In this document: positions 8,412-17,631 of the stretch, in pieces
How the letters are laid out: the number at the start of each line of letters is the position of its first letter
Position numbering within the stretch: position 1 is the first letter of the stretch
Origin: an uncultured Paracoccaceae bacterium
GTDB taxonomy: Bacteria; Pseudomonadota; Alphaproteobacteria; Rhodobacterales; Rhodobacteraceae
Assembly: GCA_947488175.1 (NCBI GenBank)
Contig: CANKYO010000002.1
Location: 62,001 to 126,000, forward strand
DNA: 64,000 nt
Direction: 5' to 3'
Program-made: the position numbers and the translations under genes
The notes under the pieces: model-generated
The model's input: only the letters and a program-made list of their open reading frames with translations
Told to the model about the DNA's origin: nothing
Databases searched by the model: none

Positions 8412-9595
8412 ACGTTCCCATCCTCGACAACCGCACCGCCCGGCACCTGTTTCTGGCGCGTCACGGGTTGGCGACGCGGCCCTCCGGCCCCGGCAAAGGG
8501 GCTGATCTGAAAGGTGTGATCGACGATCTGGGTTTCGTACAGGTCGACAGCGTCAACACCTTCGCCCGCGCCCATGACCTGATCCTGTGGTCGCGGCGGC
8601 AGCAATACCGGCCCAAGGCGTTGCAACACTTGTTGCACCGCGACCGGCAGGTCTTCGAACATTGGACCCATGATGCGTCCATCATCCCCATCGAAAGTTT
8701 CGCCCATTGGCGGCTACGCTTTCAACGCGATGCGGTGCGGATGGAGGAACGCTGGAAGGAATGGCGGCGCGGCGATTTCACGGCCAAGATCGACGCTGTT
8801 CTGCGCCGGATCGCCGATCACGGGCACTGCACCTCCGGTCAGGTGGGCGAGGGGGAGGAGCGCGGATCAGGCGGCTGGTGGGACTGGCACCCGTCCAAGA
8901 CAGCGCTCGAATATCTGTGGCGGTCCGGTCAGGTCTCGGTCGTGCGCCGCGACGGGTTTACCAAGGTCTATGACCTGACCGAACGGGTGATCCCGGCGGA
9001 CCATCTCAACCGGCGGCATCACCCTGAAGAGACAATCGACTGGTGCTGCACCGGCGCGCTGGACCGGCTCGGTTTCGCCACCAGCGGTGAGTTGGCGGCG
9101 TTCTGGGATCACATCACCCCGGCCGAGGCCAAGGCGTGGTGCACCACAGCCCTGGCCGATCACCGGATCATTGAGGTCGACGTAGAAGGCGTGGACGGCA
9201 AACTGCGTCGATCCTTCGCCTGGCCGGACGTGATGGATCTGAACGTCGGCACGCCGACACCACGCCTGCGCATCCTGTCCCCCTTCGACCCCGCCCTGCG
9301 GGACCGGAAACGGGCCGAACGGCTGTTCGGCTTCCACTACCGGATCGAAATCTTCGTCCCCGAAGCCAAGCGCAAATACGGCTACTACGTCTTCCCGGTC
9401 ATGGAAGGCGACCGGCTGATCGGGCGGATCGACATGAAACGCGAGGACGGAGTTCTGGCCGTCCGCGCCTTCTGGCCAGAACAGGGCGTGCGGATGGGAG
9501 CCGGACGCGTGCAGGCACTGGAAACAGAACTGGAGCGGGCGGCGGTGTTTGGAGGGCGTGATCGAGTTAAGTACGCAAAGGATTGGATCAGGTAG
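8408..9595 (+). CDS. YcaQ/AlkX-like winged-helix DNA glycosylase
   Basis: A 395-residue member of the COG3214 winged-helix family, which includes E. coli YcaQ (AlkX) and Streptomyces AlkZ, glycosylases that unhook interstrand crosslinks and bulky alkylpurines. The catalytic QxD element is present as Q45-V46-D47 (GFVQVDSVNTFARAHD), and the C-terminal beta-rich domain contains GRIDMKRE. The GTG start overlaps the channel stop by 4 nt, an unexplained pairing. The family assignment is strong. The precise lesion repaired is inferred from homologues. Confidence 0.87.
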   Translation: MNVPILDNRTARHLFLARHGLATRPSGPGKGADLKGVIDDLGFVQVDSVNTFARAHDLILWSRRQQYRPKALQHLLHRDRQVFEHWTHDASIIPIESFAHWRLRFQRDAVRMEERWKEWRRGDFTAKIDAVLRRIADHGHCTSGQVGEGEERGSGGWWDWHPSKTALEYLWRSGQVSVVRRDGFTKVYDLTERVIPADHLNRRHHPEETIDWCCTGALDRLGFATSGELAAFWDHITPAEAKAWCTTALADHRIIEVDVEGVDGKLRRSFAWPDVMDLNVGTPTPRLRILSPFDPALRDRKRAERLFGFHYRIEIFVPEAKRKYGYYVFPVMEGDRLIGRIDMKREDGVLAVRAFWPEQGVRMGAGRVQALETELERAAVFGGRDRVKYAKDWIR

Positions 9596-9646
9596 GGTGG
9601 GTAATTTCCCTTGCCATGCCTAAGCAATCGTCAACTATCTGATCAA

Positions 9647-10282
9647 TTAAAGGAATTTCTCGGAAATACGGCTCTCATGCCACTGCATGCCGCTGATGCC
9701 AGCGGCGACCATCGCCTCCTGCAACTCATCGGAGACGACAACGGCGCGGTGGAACAACGGATCAGCCCATAAATGGCGGTCTGCAATCACAGATTGACGC
9801 CACATCAATCGTGGTGGGGTGCCGGTGGTTTCGTATCCAGTGACCTTGCCTGTCTTGGGGCTGACACGCTCCTTGACGTCCGATTCTTCGACAACGATGC
9901 CGTTTTTGACGAACCCAAGTGGTTTGAAGTAGAAATATTCGCCCTCCTTGGCTTCGCCGCTCTTTTTGTCGCAGATTTCGCAGGGAATAAGGAGATGCTG
10001 GACCGGGTCAAATTTTTCCACGAGGTCCCGAAACCGTTGGCTGACTACTATCGCATCAGATGTCGCCCCATAGAAATAGTCGGGCAGTTTCTTGGGGCCC
10101 GTATGTTGCGTGATTTTGATGGGCCCTGCCACAACAGGTGGCTCCTTGCCTCGCCTGGCATGCCATCTATGCGCATCATCATACCCGCGATAGACTTCGT
10201 GGTAATCAATACCATCGCCCTGATAATAACCAAATTGCATATTATCCGGCCGCATACCGAATTGGTCCAGCTTCCAAGGCAT
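9647..10282 (-). CDS. Imm11/DUF1629-like protein (orphan immunity protein?)
   Basis: The protein has 211 residues and no signal peptide or membrane segment. The C-terminal block VVVSDELQEAMVAAGISGMQWHES and the preceding DPLFHRAVVV stretch resemble the Imm11 (DUF1629) family of polymorphic-toxin immunity proteins. It also has a CEICDKKSGEAKEGEYFYFKP segment with a CxxC pair. No toxin or Rhs/CDI gene is adjacent: the neighbours are a DNA glycosylase gene (convergent) and dapA. It may be an orphan immunity gene or a domesticated relative. The family call is from recalled motif resemblance and is moderate. Confidence 0.6.
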   Translation of the reverse strand: MPWKLDQFGMRPDNMQFGYYQGDGIDYHEVYRGYDDAHRWHARRGKEPPVVAGPIKITQHTGPKKLPDYFYGATSDAIVVSQRFRDLVEKFDPVQHLLIPCEICDKKSGEAKEGEYFYFKPLGFVKNGIVVEESDVKERVSPKTGKVTGYETTGTPPRLMWRQSVIADRHLWADPLFHRAVVVSDELQEAMVAAGISGMQWHESRISEKFL

Positions 10283-10600
10283 TATGTATCTCCCTCATTC
10301 GTATGGCTGGCACCCATCTTCTCTGACGCCTCGACATCCACAAGCCCCGTGATGATGGAAATCATCCACCGTCCCCAAAAACCTTAACAGTCGTTAATAA
10401 ACCCAACCGCGCGCCCCGTTAATCCCGCAAAAGGCCGAAAAAGTGCCCGACGCTTTGCCGACGCAAATCCGACGCGATGCCGACCGCACATTTCCCAGCA
10501 AAATATGGTGTTAATCCATGATTCGAGGTAAATGACGAAAATCACCGTACGGTGGGGGCCACGCAACGCGCGGTGGGTGCCGACGCGGCCCCTTCCCGGA
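10283..10600. other. Intergenic region with a phased GTCGG element
   Basis: These 318 nt separate the Imm11-like gene from dapA and hold no convincing gene. They contain one copy of the 11-bp-phased GTCGG element (minus strand, 10447-10484). A short palindrome CACCGTACGGTG lies near 10543-10554. Confidence 0.6.
10447..10484 (-). repeat. Dispersed 38-nt element, four GTCGG units at 11-bp period (copy 1)
   Basis: On the minus strand GTCGG occurs four times at an exact 11-bp period; the plus-strand CCGAC units begin at 10447, 10458, 10469 and 10480. The spacers match the copies at 34858 and 50546 except for one base in CAAAAC. It lies about 120 nt downstream of the dapA stop, in dapA orientation. 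Confidence 0.85.
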
Positions 10601-11473
10601 TCAGTTCAAAAGTCCCGCATGCACCATCGCGGCCCGCACTTTTTCCTTGGTCCCGTCCGTCAGCCCGGTCAGCGGTGACCGCACTTCGTCACTGCACAAT
10701 CCCAGCAGCGACATGCCGTATTTCGCACCCACAAGTCCCGGTTCAGTGAACACCGCCTCGTGCAGCGGCATCAGCCGGTCAAGCTGGGTCAGCGCGGTGG
10801 CATAGTCGCCCGCCAGCGTGGTTTCCTGAAACTCCGCCAGCAGTTTCGGCGCGATATTGGCAGTGACTGAAATACAGCCCGACCCGCCATGGGCGTTATA
10901 CCCCAGGGCCGTTGCATCCTCGCCAGAAAGCTGAATGAAATCAGGGCCGCAGGTCATGCGCTGCTTTGGCACGCGGCTGAGGTCCGCGGTCGCATCCTTG
11001 ACCCCAATGATCATCTCGTGCTTTGCTAATTCGCCCATCGTCTCTGGCGTCATGTCGATGACCGACCGGGGCGGGATGTTGTAGATGATGATCGGCAGAC
11101 CGCAATCGGCGGCAGCCATGAAATGGGCGATCAACCCGCGTTGGGTCGGCTTGTTGTAATAGGGGGTCACCACCAGTGCTGCATCAGCACCAGCACTTTT
11201 CGCAGCCTGCACCAGCCGCACGGTCTCGGCTGTGTTGTTGGACCCGGCCCCGGCGATGACAGGAATACGCCCTGCCGCCTCATTCACAACGATTTCAACG
11301 ACTTGATCATGCTCTTCATGGGTCAGCGTCGGGCTTTCGCCAGTCGTACCCACCGGCACCAGCCCGTGCGAGCCTTGCTCCACATGCCAGTTCACCAGTT
11401 TCTTCAGCGTGTCCACGTCAACTTTGCCGTTGCTAAACGGCGTGACGAGGGCGGGGAGTGATCCCTTGAACAT
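10601..11473 (-). CDS. dapA: 4-hydroxy-tetrahydrodipicolinate synthase
   Basis: A 290-residue TIM-barrel class I aldolase that condenses pyruvate with aspartate semialdehyde in the lysine/diaminopimelate pathway. GTTGESPT (about 43-50), the catalytic Tyr in [10 protein letters not shown] (about 130-139) and the Schiff-base Lys in IIGVKDAT (about 158-165) are all present, as expected for a true DapA. In contrast, the paralogue at 59210 lacks the Tyr. It is divergent from slt, an arrangement common in alphaproteobacteria. It is transcribed leftward toward the phased GTCGG element. Confidence 0.95.
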   Translation of the reverse strand: MFKGSLPALVTPFSNGKVDVDTLKKLVNWHVEQGSHGLVPVGTTGESPTLTHEEHDQVVEIVVNEAAGRIPVIAGAGSNNTAETVRLVQAAKSAGADAALVVTPYYNKPTQRGLIAHFMAAADCGLPIIIYNIPPRSVIDMTPETMGELAKHEMIIGVKDATADLSRVPKQRMTCGPDFIQLSGEDATALGYNAHGGSGCISVTANIAPKLLAEFQETTLAGDYATALTQLDRLMPLHEAVFTEPGLVGAKYGMSLLGLCSDEVRSPLTGLTDGTKEKVRAAMVHAGLLN

Positions 11474-11622
11474 GGCACGCTTCCTTTTCGTTTGATGGCT
11501 TGAATCGCCGTGGTAAAATCGCGCGGACCCTAGCCACCTTTCTGCCGATTGCCAAGTTTGTGAGTTGTTATTGGAAGGGCTTGGGTTACCTTACGATCAA
11601 AACAGGCAGTGCGGTGACATTC

Positions 11623-13641
11623 ATGCGAATTCTGACCTTTGCTTTTGTGGCCGCCATTGTCGCAGGTCCGGCCGCATCGCAGGATGTCGACCCGGCCGAT
11701 GTCGCCGCCATCCGGGCCGCTGACCAAAGCTGGGGGCAGGCCTATGAACTGGCGGCCGAGGCTGATCCGGTCACCACGGATGTGCTGACTTGGATGCGTC
11801 TGCGCCGCGGTGATGCCACGCTTGACGAATACCTGACCTTCTTTGCAAAGCGTCCTGATTGGCCAAGCCAAGACCGATTGCGCGCTGCGGGTGAGTTGCA
11901 GATTGAAGACGATGCTGACCCCGCCGATGTGTTGGCGTTCTTTGGGGATATGACGCCACAAACGGGCGAAGGTGCCGTGACCTTCGCCAAGGCATTGATC
12001 GCAAATGATAAAAAGGAAGAAGCAGAGGCGGCGTTGCGCGCCGTCTGGCTGGAGAGCCGCCTGACGGATGACGGCCACAAGGCCATGATTGATGCGTTCG
12101 GCGCGGAACTGGCCCCGTTCCATGTGGCTCGCACTGATGCGCTTTTGTGGCGCGGACGCACCACCGATGCCGTGCGCATGTTGCGGTTGCTGGAACCGGA
12201 TCAACAGGCACTTGCCCGCGCCCGTATCGGTTTCATCAATCGCTCGGCCAGTATTCCGAAACTTCTGGCGGCTGTCCCGGCAGAGTTCCGGGAAGATGCC
12301 GGGCTGGCCTATGCCCGTTACAATTGGCTGGCCGGACAGGGGCGGCGCAGCGATGCCGTCAAGATCCTGATGGACCGGTCTACCAGCCGCGCATCATTGG
12401 GTGAACCGTTTCGCTGGTCCGGCTGGCGCCGGTCGCTGGCGCGCTGGGAAATGCGCGAGGGGCGGGCACAACAGGCCTATGATCTGGCATCCCGCCACTA
12501 TCTGACGGACGGCGCCGCCTTTGCCGATCTGGAATGGCTGTCGGGCTACATCGCCCTGACTTATCTGGGTGATCCCGTGCAGGCCCTTGATCATTTTGAG
12601 ACAGCGGCCGCGTCTGTCGAAACGCCTATTTCCAAGGGCCGGATGCACTACTGGATCGGCCGGGTTCACGAGGTAATGGACGCCCCTGATCTGGCGGCTG
12701 CAGCTTTTGCCGTTGCCGCTGAACACCAGACAGGATTCTACGGATTGCTGGCCGCAGAAAAGCTGGGCCGCTCGCTTGATCCGATCTGGGCGCAGACCCC
12801 GATTGTCCCGCAATCGGATGTGTTTGCGCAGGACCTGACCAAAGCGGCCTTTCTGTTATTGGACTCCGGTCAGCGTGGACATGCGGTGACATTCTTTGCC
12901 GAACTTGGCGCGACGCTCGAGCCAGGTGCGTTGGCGCAGGTTGGTGCTGCGCTCGATGAGATGGATGAGCAATATTACACCCTGCTCTTGGGCAAGCGGG
13001 CTGTTAGGCGTGGCGTGATCGTGCCCCAGAACTATTTCCCAATGCATGATCTGGCGCAGATGGATTTGCCGGTTGCCCCGGCCTTGGCCCTGTCGATTGC
13101 CCGTCGCGAGAGTGAATTCAATATCGCCATCGGCAGCCCGGTCGGCGCGCTGGGTCTGATGCAGTTGATGCCAGCCACGGCTGAAGAGGTGGCGGGATTT
13201 CTTGATCTGCCCTACTCCAGGGCCCGCTTGACCACGGATTGGGAATACAATGCTACGCTGGGTGCCAAATACCTGTCGGTTCTGGAAGAAGAGTTTGGTA
13301 ACTCTCCGGTCATGATCGCGGCGGGCTATAATGCAGGCCCGAGCCGCCCGCTGTCCTGGATGCGGGAACGGGGTGACCCGCGCTTAGGCGAAATGGATGT
13401 GATCGACTGGATCGAACATATCCCGTTTCGCGAGACCCGAAATTACGTGATGCGCGTGACCGAAAGCATCCCGATTTATCAGGCACGGGTGAGCGGAGAG
13501 ACAGGTCCCATTGAACTCACCAAGATGCTGGTCGGGGTCAAACCACTGTTGCGTCCACGTGCGCGTCCCCTGCCGCAGGTGGTAGGCGACGCCCCCAGCG
13601 TGCGTCCAATTGCCCGGCCAGAGCGGGTATCAGGCGGCTAG
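11623..13641 (+). CDS. slt: Soluble lytic murein transglycosylase
   Basis: The protein has 672 residues. It starts at MRILTFAFVAAIVAGPAASQ, a clear Sec signal peptide, so it is periplasmic. A long alpha-helical superhelical region (about 25-450) precedes the SLT domain (about 480-600). That domain contains SIARRESEFN (catalytic Glu near 494), GALGLMQLMPATA and AAGYNAGPSRP. It cleaves peptidoglycan to 1,6-anhydro muropeptides. A longer frame from 11500 would add 41 residues ahead of the signal peptide and is rejected. It overlaps the convergent transporter gene by 4 nt. Confidence 0.93.
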   Translation: MRILTFAFVAAIVAGPAASQDVDPADVAAIRAADQSWGQAYELAAEADPVTTDVLTWMRLRRGDATLDEYLTFFAKRPDWPSQDRLRAAGELQIEDDADPADVLAFFGDMTPQTGEGAVTFAKALIANDKKEEAEAALRAVWLESRLTDDGHKAMIDAFGAELAPFHVARTDALLWRGRTTDAVRMLRLLEPDQQALARARIGFINRSASIPKLLAAVPAEFREDAGLAYARYNWLAGQGRRSDAVKILMDRSTSRASLGEPFRWSGWRRSLARWEMREGRAQQAYDLASRHYLTDGAAFADLEWLSGYIALTYLGDPVQALDHFETAAASVETPISKGRMHYWIGRVHEVMDAPDLAAAAFAVAAEHQTGFYGLLAAEKLGRSLDPIWAQTPIVPQSDVFAQDLTKAAFLLLDSGQRGHAVTFFAELGATLEPGALAQVGAALDEMDEQYYTLLLGKRAVRRGVIVPQNYFPMHDLAQMDLPVAPALALSIARRESEFNIAIGSPVGALGLMQLMPATAEEVAGFLDLPYSRARLTTDWEYNATLGAKYLSVLEEEFGNSPVMIAAGYNAGPSRPLSWMRERGDPRLGEMDVIDWIEHIPFRETRNYVMRVTESIPIYQARVSGETGPIELTKMLVGVKPLLRPRARPLPQVVGDAPSVRPIARPERVSGG

Positions 13642-14504
13642 ACCGTTTTCTGGCGGGCCCGCCAGAGCGTGAACAGCCCAGCACCGACAACGATTGCACC
13701 TCCTAAGGCGACGTTCCAGCGCAGCGCTTCACCAAAGATCATCAGCCCGATGGCGCTGGCAAAGACCAGTTGCAAATAAGCAAAAGGCTGTACCGCGCTG
13801 GCCTCTGCGACCTCGTAGGTTTTGATCAACAGCCAATGCCCTGTCGCTCCGGTGATGCAAAGCGCGCCCATCCAGTACCAATCTGTCAGGATCATCGGTT
13901 CCCAAAACCAGAGGCCCACAGCGGTCATCACCAACGCCCCCACCGTGCCGGTCCAGAAGAAAGATGTCGCTGTACTGTCCTTGCGGGCGGCATAGCGTGT
14001 CAGCAATCCGTAAAGGGCAAACATCAGCGCCGCCGCAAGCGGGATCACCGCAGCCGGTGCAAAGACCGCAAAGCCGGGCTGGAGGATGACCAGAACGCCG
14101 ACAAAGCCAATCGCGATCGCGACCCAGCGCCGCCAGCCGACTGTTTCGCCAAGGACCGGACCCGACAATGCCGCAATCAACAGCGGGTAACAGGCAAAGA
14201 TCGCATGGCTTTCCACCAGCCCCAGATAGACAAAACCTGTGACCATGACGCAGATTTCCGTGGCAAGAAGGACGCCGCGCGAGATCTGGAGAATGGGCTG
14301 TTTCGTGGCTGCCGCCGCCCGCACCGAACCCGATTGTCGTGTGGCGATGGTGATGACAAAGGCGGCAAAGAACCAGTATCGGATCATGACGATCATCAGC
14401 ACGTTGTAATTGCTCGCCAAATGCTGCGATATGCCGTCCTGCACCGCAAAAACGAATGTCGTCGCGATCATCAAAAGGATACCAAGGCGCGTGTTATTCT
14501 GCAT
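13638..14504 (-). CDS. DMT-superfamily (EamA) transporter
   Basis: The protein has 288 residues with about ten hydrophobic helices arranged as two EamA repeats (about 5-135 and 150-282). An example is the GVLVILQPGFAVFAPAAVIPLAAALMF stretch in the middle of the protein. It is an inner-membrane metabolite or drug permease of unknown substrate. Its start region overlaps the end of mnmD (14494), so it is probably the distal gene of an mnmD transcript. Confidence 0.85.
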   Translation of the reverse strand: MQNNTRLGILLMIATTFVFAVQDGISQHLASNYNVLMIVMIRYWFFAAFVITIATRQSGSVRAAAATKQPILQISRGVLLATEICVMVTGFVYLGLVESHAIFACYPLLIAALSGPVLGETVGWRRWVAIAIGFVGVLVILQPGFAVFAPAAVIPLAAALMFALYGLLTRYAARKDSTATSFFWTGTVGALVMTAVGLWFWEPMILTDWYWMGALCITGATGHWLLIKTYEVAEASAVQPFAYLQLVFASAIGLMIFGEALRWNVALGGAIVVGAGLFTLWRARQKTV

Positions 14505-15174
14505 CGGGCATCCATGCGCGCGTCATATGCCGTTTGCGTCCGTAACCGGGGATGCGGCTGACCGTGAAACCGGCTGCCTCCAGACTGCGCCTGATGTGCC
14601 CGGCGGCGCTATAGGTGGCTGCAGTCCCGCCCGGTTTTGTGTGCCACCCGACGGCTTTCAGCAGGTCAGGTTCCCATAATTCGGGATTCTTGGCGGGCGA
14701 GAAGCCGTCGAGGAACCAGGCATCCGCCTTCTGTGTCCACGCAGGCAGTGTCTGCCGCGCATCGCCGGTGATCACATGCAGGATCGGCCCGTCGGTGAGG
14801 TGCACAGGTCCAGCGTCCGGTGTCCATTCCGCCAACAAAGTTTTGGCGTAGGGCGCCAAGTCAGCAAAATTAGACAGCGCATTGGCCATGTCCTGCAGCG
14901 CCATCGGAAACGCCTCGAACGAGGTGAAGTGCAGCGTGCCGGGGCGTCCCGCCGCGACCCATTCCGCCCAGGTGACCAGCAGATTCAAACCAGTGCCAAA
15001 ACCAAGCTCAGCGACTTGAAAATCACCACCAAACCGCGCAGGCAGGTCATTGCCCGCCAGAAACACATGCCGCGTCTCGGCCAACCCGTTGTCGAGCGAA
15101 TAATAAGGGTCGTCGAACGCGGTTGCGATCGGCACACCATCCCGCCAGTCGAGTTTTGCTGTCTGGTCTGCCAT
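14494..15174 (-). CDS. mnmD: MnmD-type tRNA (5-aminomethyl-2-thiouridine) methyltransferase
   Basis: The protein has 226 residues from MADQTAKLDWRDGVPIATAF. The SAM-binding motif VAELGFGTGLNLL lies at about 50-62, and the DAWFLDGFSPAKNPELW motif (about 160-177) is diagnostic of the MnmC1/MnmD methyltransferase domain. That domain makes mnm5(s2)U at the tRNA wobble position. It is a stand-alone domain here. The FAD partner domain is encoded divergently from 15223, only 48 nt away. A longer minus-strand frame to 15864 is antisense to that partner and is rejected. Confidence 0.9.
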   Translation of the reverse strand: MADQTAKLDWRDGVPIATAFDDPYYSLDNGLAETRHVFLAGNDLPARFGGDFQVAELGFGTGLNLLVTWAEWVAAGRPGTLHFTSFEAFPMALQDMANALSNFADLAPYAKTLLAEWTPDAGPVHLTDGPILHVITGDARQTLPAWTQKADAWFLDGFSPAKNPELWEPDLLKAVGWHTKPGGTAATYSAAGHIRRSLEAAGFTVSRIPGYGRKRHMTRAWMPDAE

Positions 15175-15222
15175 CCGCCCATGCCCTAAGGATGCGGCTA
15201 TCTTTGGGCGTTGGGACGCGGA

Positions 15223-16236
15223 ATGGCAACGGCAGATGTAACAGTGATGGGGGCAGGCATTTTTGGCCTCTCGATGGCCTATGCCTGCGCGCGGCGCGGC
15301 GCGCGTGTGCGGGTCATCGACCCCAATGGCGTGGCGGCGGGTGCCAGCGGCGGGTTGGTCGGCGCCCTCGCCCCGCATGTGCCCGAAAACTGGAATGCCA
15401 AAAAGGCATTCCAATTCGAAAGCCTGATCATGGCAGCGCCCTTCTGGGCCGGTGTCGAGGCCCTGACCAGCGCCGATGTGGGCTATGCCCGCACAGGCCG
15501 GCTGCAGCCCCTGGCCGACGATCACGCGGTGGATCTGGCCACAGCGCGAGCAGAAACGGCAGGAGAACTCTGGCAGGGGCTGGCCCAGTGGCAGGTGATC
15601 CCGACAGGCGATGCCACATGGATGCCGCCATCGCCCACCGGGCTGGTGGTCCACGATACGCTGTCCGCGCTGATCCATCCACGCAACGCCACCCGCGCCT
15701 TGGCTGACGCCGTGGTGGCCCTCGGCGGCGAGGTTGCGCGCGACGGACCAACCCAAGGACAGGTCGTCTGGGCCACCGGCTGGGACGGATGCAAGGAAAT
15801 CGGCGGCAAAGGGGTCAAAGGACAGGCGGCCCTGCTGAACCACAACGCAGCCGGCCAACCGCAACTGTTCGCCGACGCGCTACACATCATTCCACATCGC
15901 AACGGTACCGTCGCTGTCGGCTCAACGTCAGAGCGGGAATTTGACGACCCCACCAGCACAGACGCCGCACTCGACGATGTGCTGGAACGGGCCATCGCCG
16001 CCTTTCCGATCCTCGCCAATGCGCGGGTCATCGAACGCTGGGCCGGGGTGCGGCCGCGCAGCCGCAGCCGGGCACCGGTCTTGGGGCCTCACCCGACCCG
16101 CACAGGGGCATTCGTGGCCAATGGCGGCTTCAAGATCGGGTTCGGCATGGCCCCGAAAGTGGGCGAGGTGATGGCAGACCTGCTGCTGGATGGGCGGGAT
16201 ACGATACCTGATGATTTCCGCGCCGCACCGGGCTGA
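15223..16236 (+). CDS. MnmC2-like FAD oxidoreductase (split MnmC partner)
   Basis: A 337-residue DAO-fold flavoprotein with VMGAGIFGLSMAYA at the N-terminus, GASGGLVGALAPHVPENW (about 44-61) and a C-terminal WAGVRPRSRSRAPVLGP / NGGFKIGFGMAP block. These resemble the C-terminal oxidase domain of bifunctional MnmC, which removes the carboxymethyl group of cmnm5s2U before methylation. Divergence from mnmD across a 48-nt gap supports this partnership, which is inferred. It could also be another glycine-oxidase-like enzyme. The ATG at 15223 is preferred over a TTG 12 nt upstream. Confidence 0.72.
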   Translation: MATADVTVMGAGIFGLSMAYACARRGARVRVIDPNGVAAGASGGLVGALAPHVPENWNAKKAFQFESLIMAAPFWAGVEALTSADVGYARTGRLQPLADDHAVDLATARAETAGELWQGLAQWQVIPTGDATWMPPSPTGLVVHDTLSALIHPRNATRALADAVVALGGEVARDGPTQGQVVWATGWDGCKEIGGKGVKGQAALLNHNAAGQPQLFADALHIIPHRNGTVAVGSTSEREFDDPTSTDAALDDVLERAIAAFPILANARVIERWAGVRPRSRSRAPVLGPHPTRTGAFVANGGFKIGFGMAPKVGEVMADLLLDGRDTIPDDFRAAPG

Positions 16237-16239
16237 TAT

Positions 16240-16899
16240 CTACTTGCCCAGCCGGTTTCGTGATTTCTGGTAAAGGCGTTTGTTGCGTGCGACGAAATCT
16301 TCAATCAGGCCGCTGATCCAGTGGTTGCCCCTGCGGCGCAGATAAATGAACCCGGCAAAGGCACCCAGGCTTGCGCCGATGGCGTTGATGATCAGATCAA
16401 GCATCGTGTCGTCCAGCCCGGTTTTCTGCATGTTCAGACCGAACCAACTGTCCATGGCAAACTCGAACACTTCCCACATGGTGCCGACCATGACGCCAAC
16501 GCAGAACCCGATAAAGGCCATGGCGAACGGGGGTGCTGCGTAGCGGTCGCCTTCGAACAGCATGAAGACGAAGAGAAAGCCGATCAGACCAAACCCGATG
16601 GAGGACGCGCCGTGCAAGGCGATATCCCACCACCAGACACGTTCATAAAAATCAAACAATTCGCCCATGAACACGCTGGCAAAAATAAAGATCGTGGTGG
16701 CGACGACAAACGGCACCGGTAGCGAGATGTCCAGTCGTGATGCCAGAAAGGCTGGTGCAACGGCCAAGGCTAATGTCGCGATCGCGACAAAGCTGAGTTC
16801 CCACAGCCCAAAGACAAGCGCCGTCAATGATGTGAGCAGCAAGATGCCCCACAAAATCGCGATAATCCGGCTTTGTCCGAACAGTTGCCCACCCGGCAT
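16240..16899 (-). CDS. Integral membrane protein, DUF2238/YjdF-like
   Basis: The protein has 219 residues with about six membrane helices in the first 190. Conserved polar points are DIALHGASSIGFGLIG, GTMWEVFEFAMDSWFGLNMQ and TGLDDTMLDLIINAIGA, which match DUF2238 (YjdF-like) membrane proteins of unknown function. The basic C-terminal tail (RNKRLYQKSRNRLGK) should be cytoplasmic. The start at 16899 has an AAGGAAAGGG site upstream. A longer start at 16947 would collide with the divergent endonuclease gene. Confidence 0.78.
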   Translation of the reverse strand: MPGGQLFGQSRIIAILWGILLLTSLTALVFGLWELSFVAIATLALAVAPAFLASRLDISLPVPFVVATTIFIFASVFMGELFDFYERVWWWDIALHGASSIGFGLIGFLFVFMLFEGDRYAAPPFAMAFIGFCVGVMVGTMWEVFEFAMDSWFGLNMQKTGLDDTMLDLIINAIGASLGAFAGFIYLRRRGNHWISGLIEDFVARNKRLYQKSRNRLGK

Positions 16900-16945
16900 G
16901 ATACAGACCCTTTCCTTTTTCTTCTGCCGCCCCCATCTGTTCGGC

Positions 16946-17626
16946 ATGTCTCACTCAGATAAAAGCCTTCGGGTCGCCAGTTACAATATCCGCAAGGCCA
17001 AAGGTTTGGATCGCCGCCGTGATCCGATGCGGATTCTGAACGTTCTGAACGGGTTGGAGGCGGATGTGATCGCCTTGCAAGAGGCGGACAGGCGGATGGG
17101 CGCGCGCCCGTCGGTCCTGTGCCGCAGCATGATCGATGCTGAGACCGATTTTGAAGTGGTCCCGGTCGCCAGGAACGATGTCAGTCTGGGCTGGCACGGC
17201 AATGCGGTTCTGGTGCGCAAGGGGATGCCTTATGGCAAGGTCACACATATTGACCTGCCGGGGTTAGAGCCGCGCGGGGCGGTGCGCGTCGATCTGCCCA
17301 GGTTCAGTCTTGTTGCGACGCATTTGGGTCTGATGCGGCGGCACAGGGCAGGTCAGTTGCGCGCCATCGCCAGAGCGGTGGAGGGGTGTTCACATGCCGT
17401 GGTGGCCGGTGATTTCAACGAATGGTCGCCGCATAAGGGGCTTGAGGTGTTGGATGCGTTTGACATTCATGCCCCCGGCCACAGTTTCCACGCCGCCCGG
17501 CCGATTGCGGCGCTGGACCGGATCGCTGTGTCACCGGGGCTGGTGGTGCGCAAGGCCGGAGTTGTGCAGGAGGGGCCGGCCCGACATGCATCCGACCACC
17601 TGCCGATCTGGGCTGACATTGCCTGA
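16946..17626 (+). CDS. Endonuclease/exonuclease/phosphatase family protein
   Basis: The protein has 226 residues beginning MSHSDKSLRVASYNIRKAKG. The EEP-superfamily metal and catalytic motifs are in order: SYNIRKA (about 10-16), ALQEADRRM (about 46-54), VAGDFNEW (about 150-157) and the terminal HASDHLPIWADIA. The substrate may be DNA or a phospholipid/phosphate diester; sequence alone does not decide. It is convergent with a dehydratase gene, with two palindromes between them. Confidence 0.88.
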   Translation: MSHSDKSLRVASYNIRKAKGLDRRRDPMRILNVLNGLEADVIALQEADRRMGARPSVLCRSMIDAETDFEVVPVARNDVSLGWHGNAVLVRKGMPYGKVTHIDLPGLEPRGAVRVDLPRFSLVATHLGLMRRHRAGQLRAIARAVEGCSHAVVAGDFNEWSPHKGLEVLDAFDIHAPGHSFHAARPIAALDRIAVSPGLVVRKAGVVQEGPARHASDHLPIWADIA

Positions 17627-17631
17627 GCGCA

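Noticed and set aside
15175-15864. Extended minus-strand frame in front of mnmD
   Set aside because: It lies antisense to the FAD oxidoreductase gene; the methyltransferase homology begins only at 15174.
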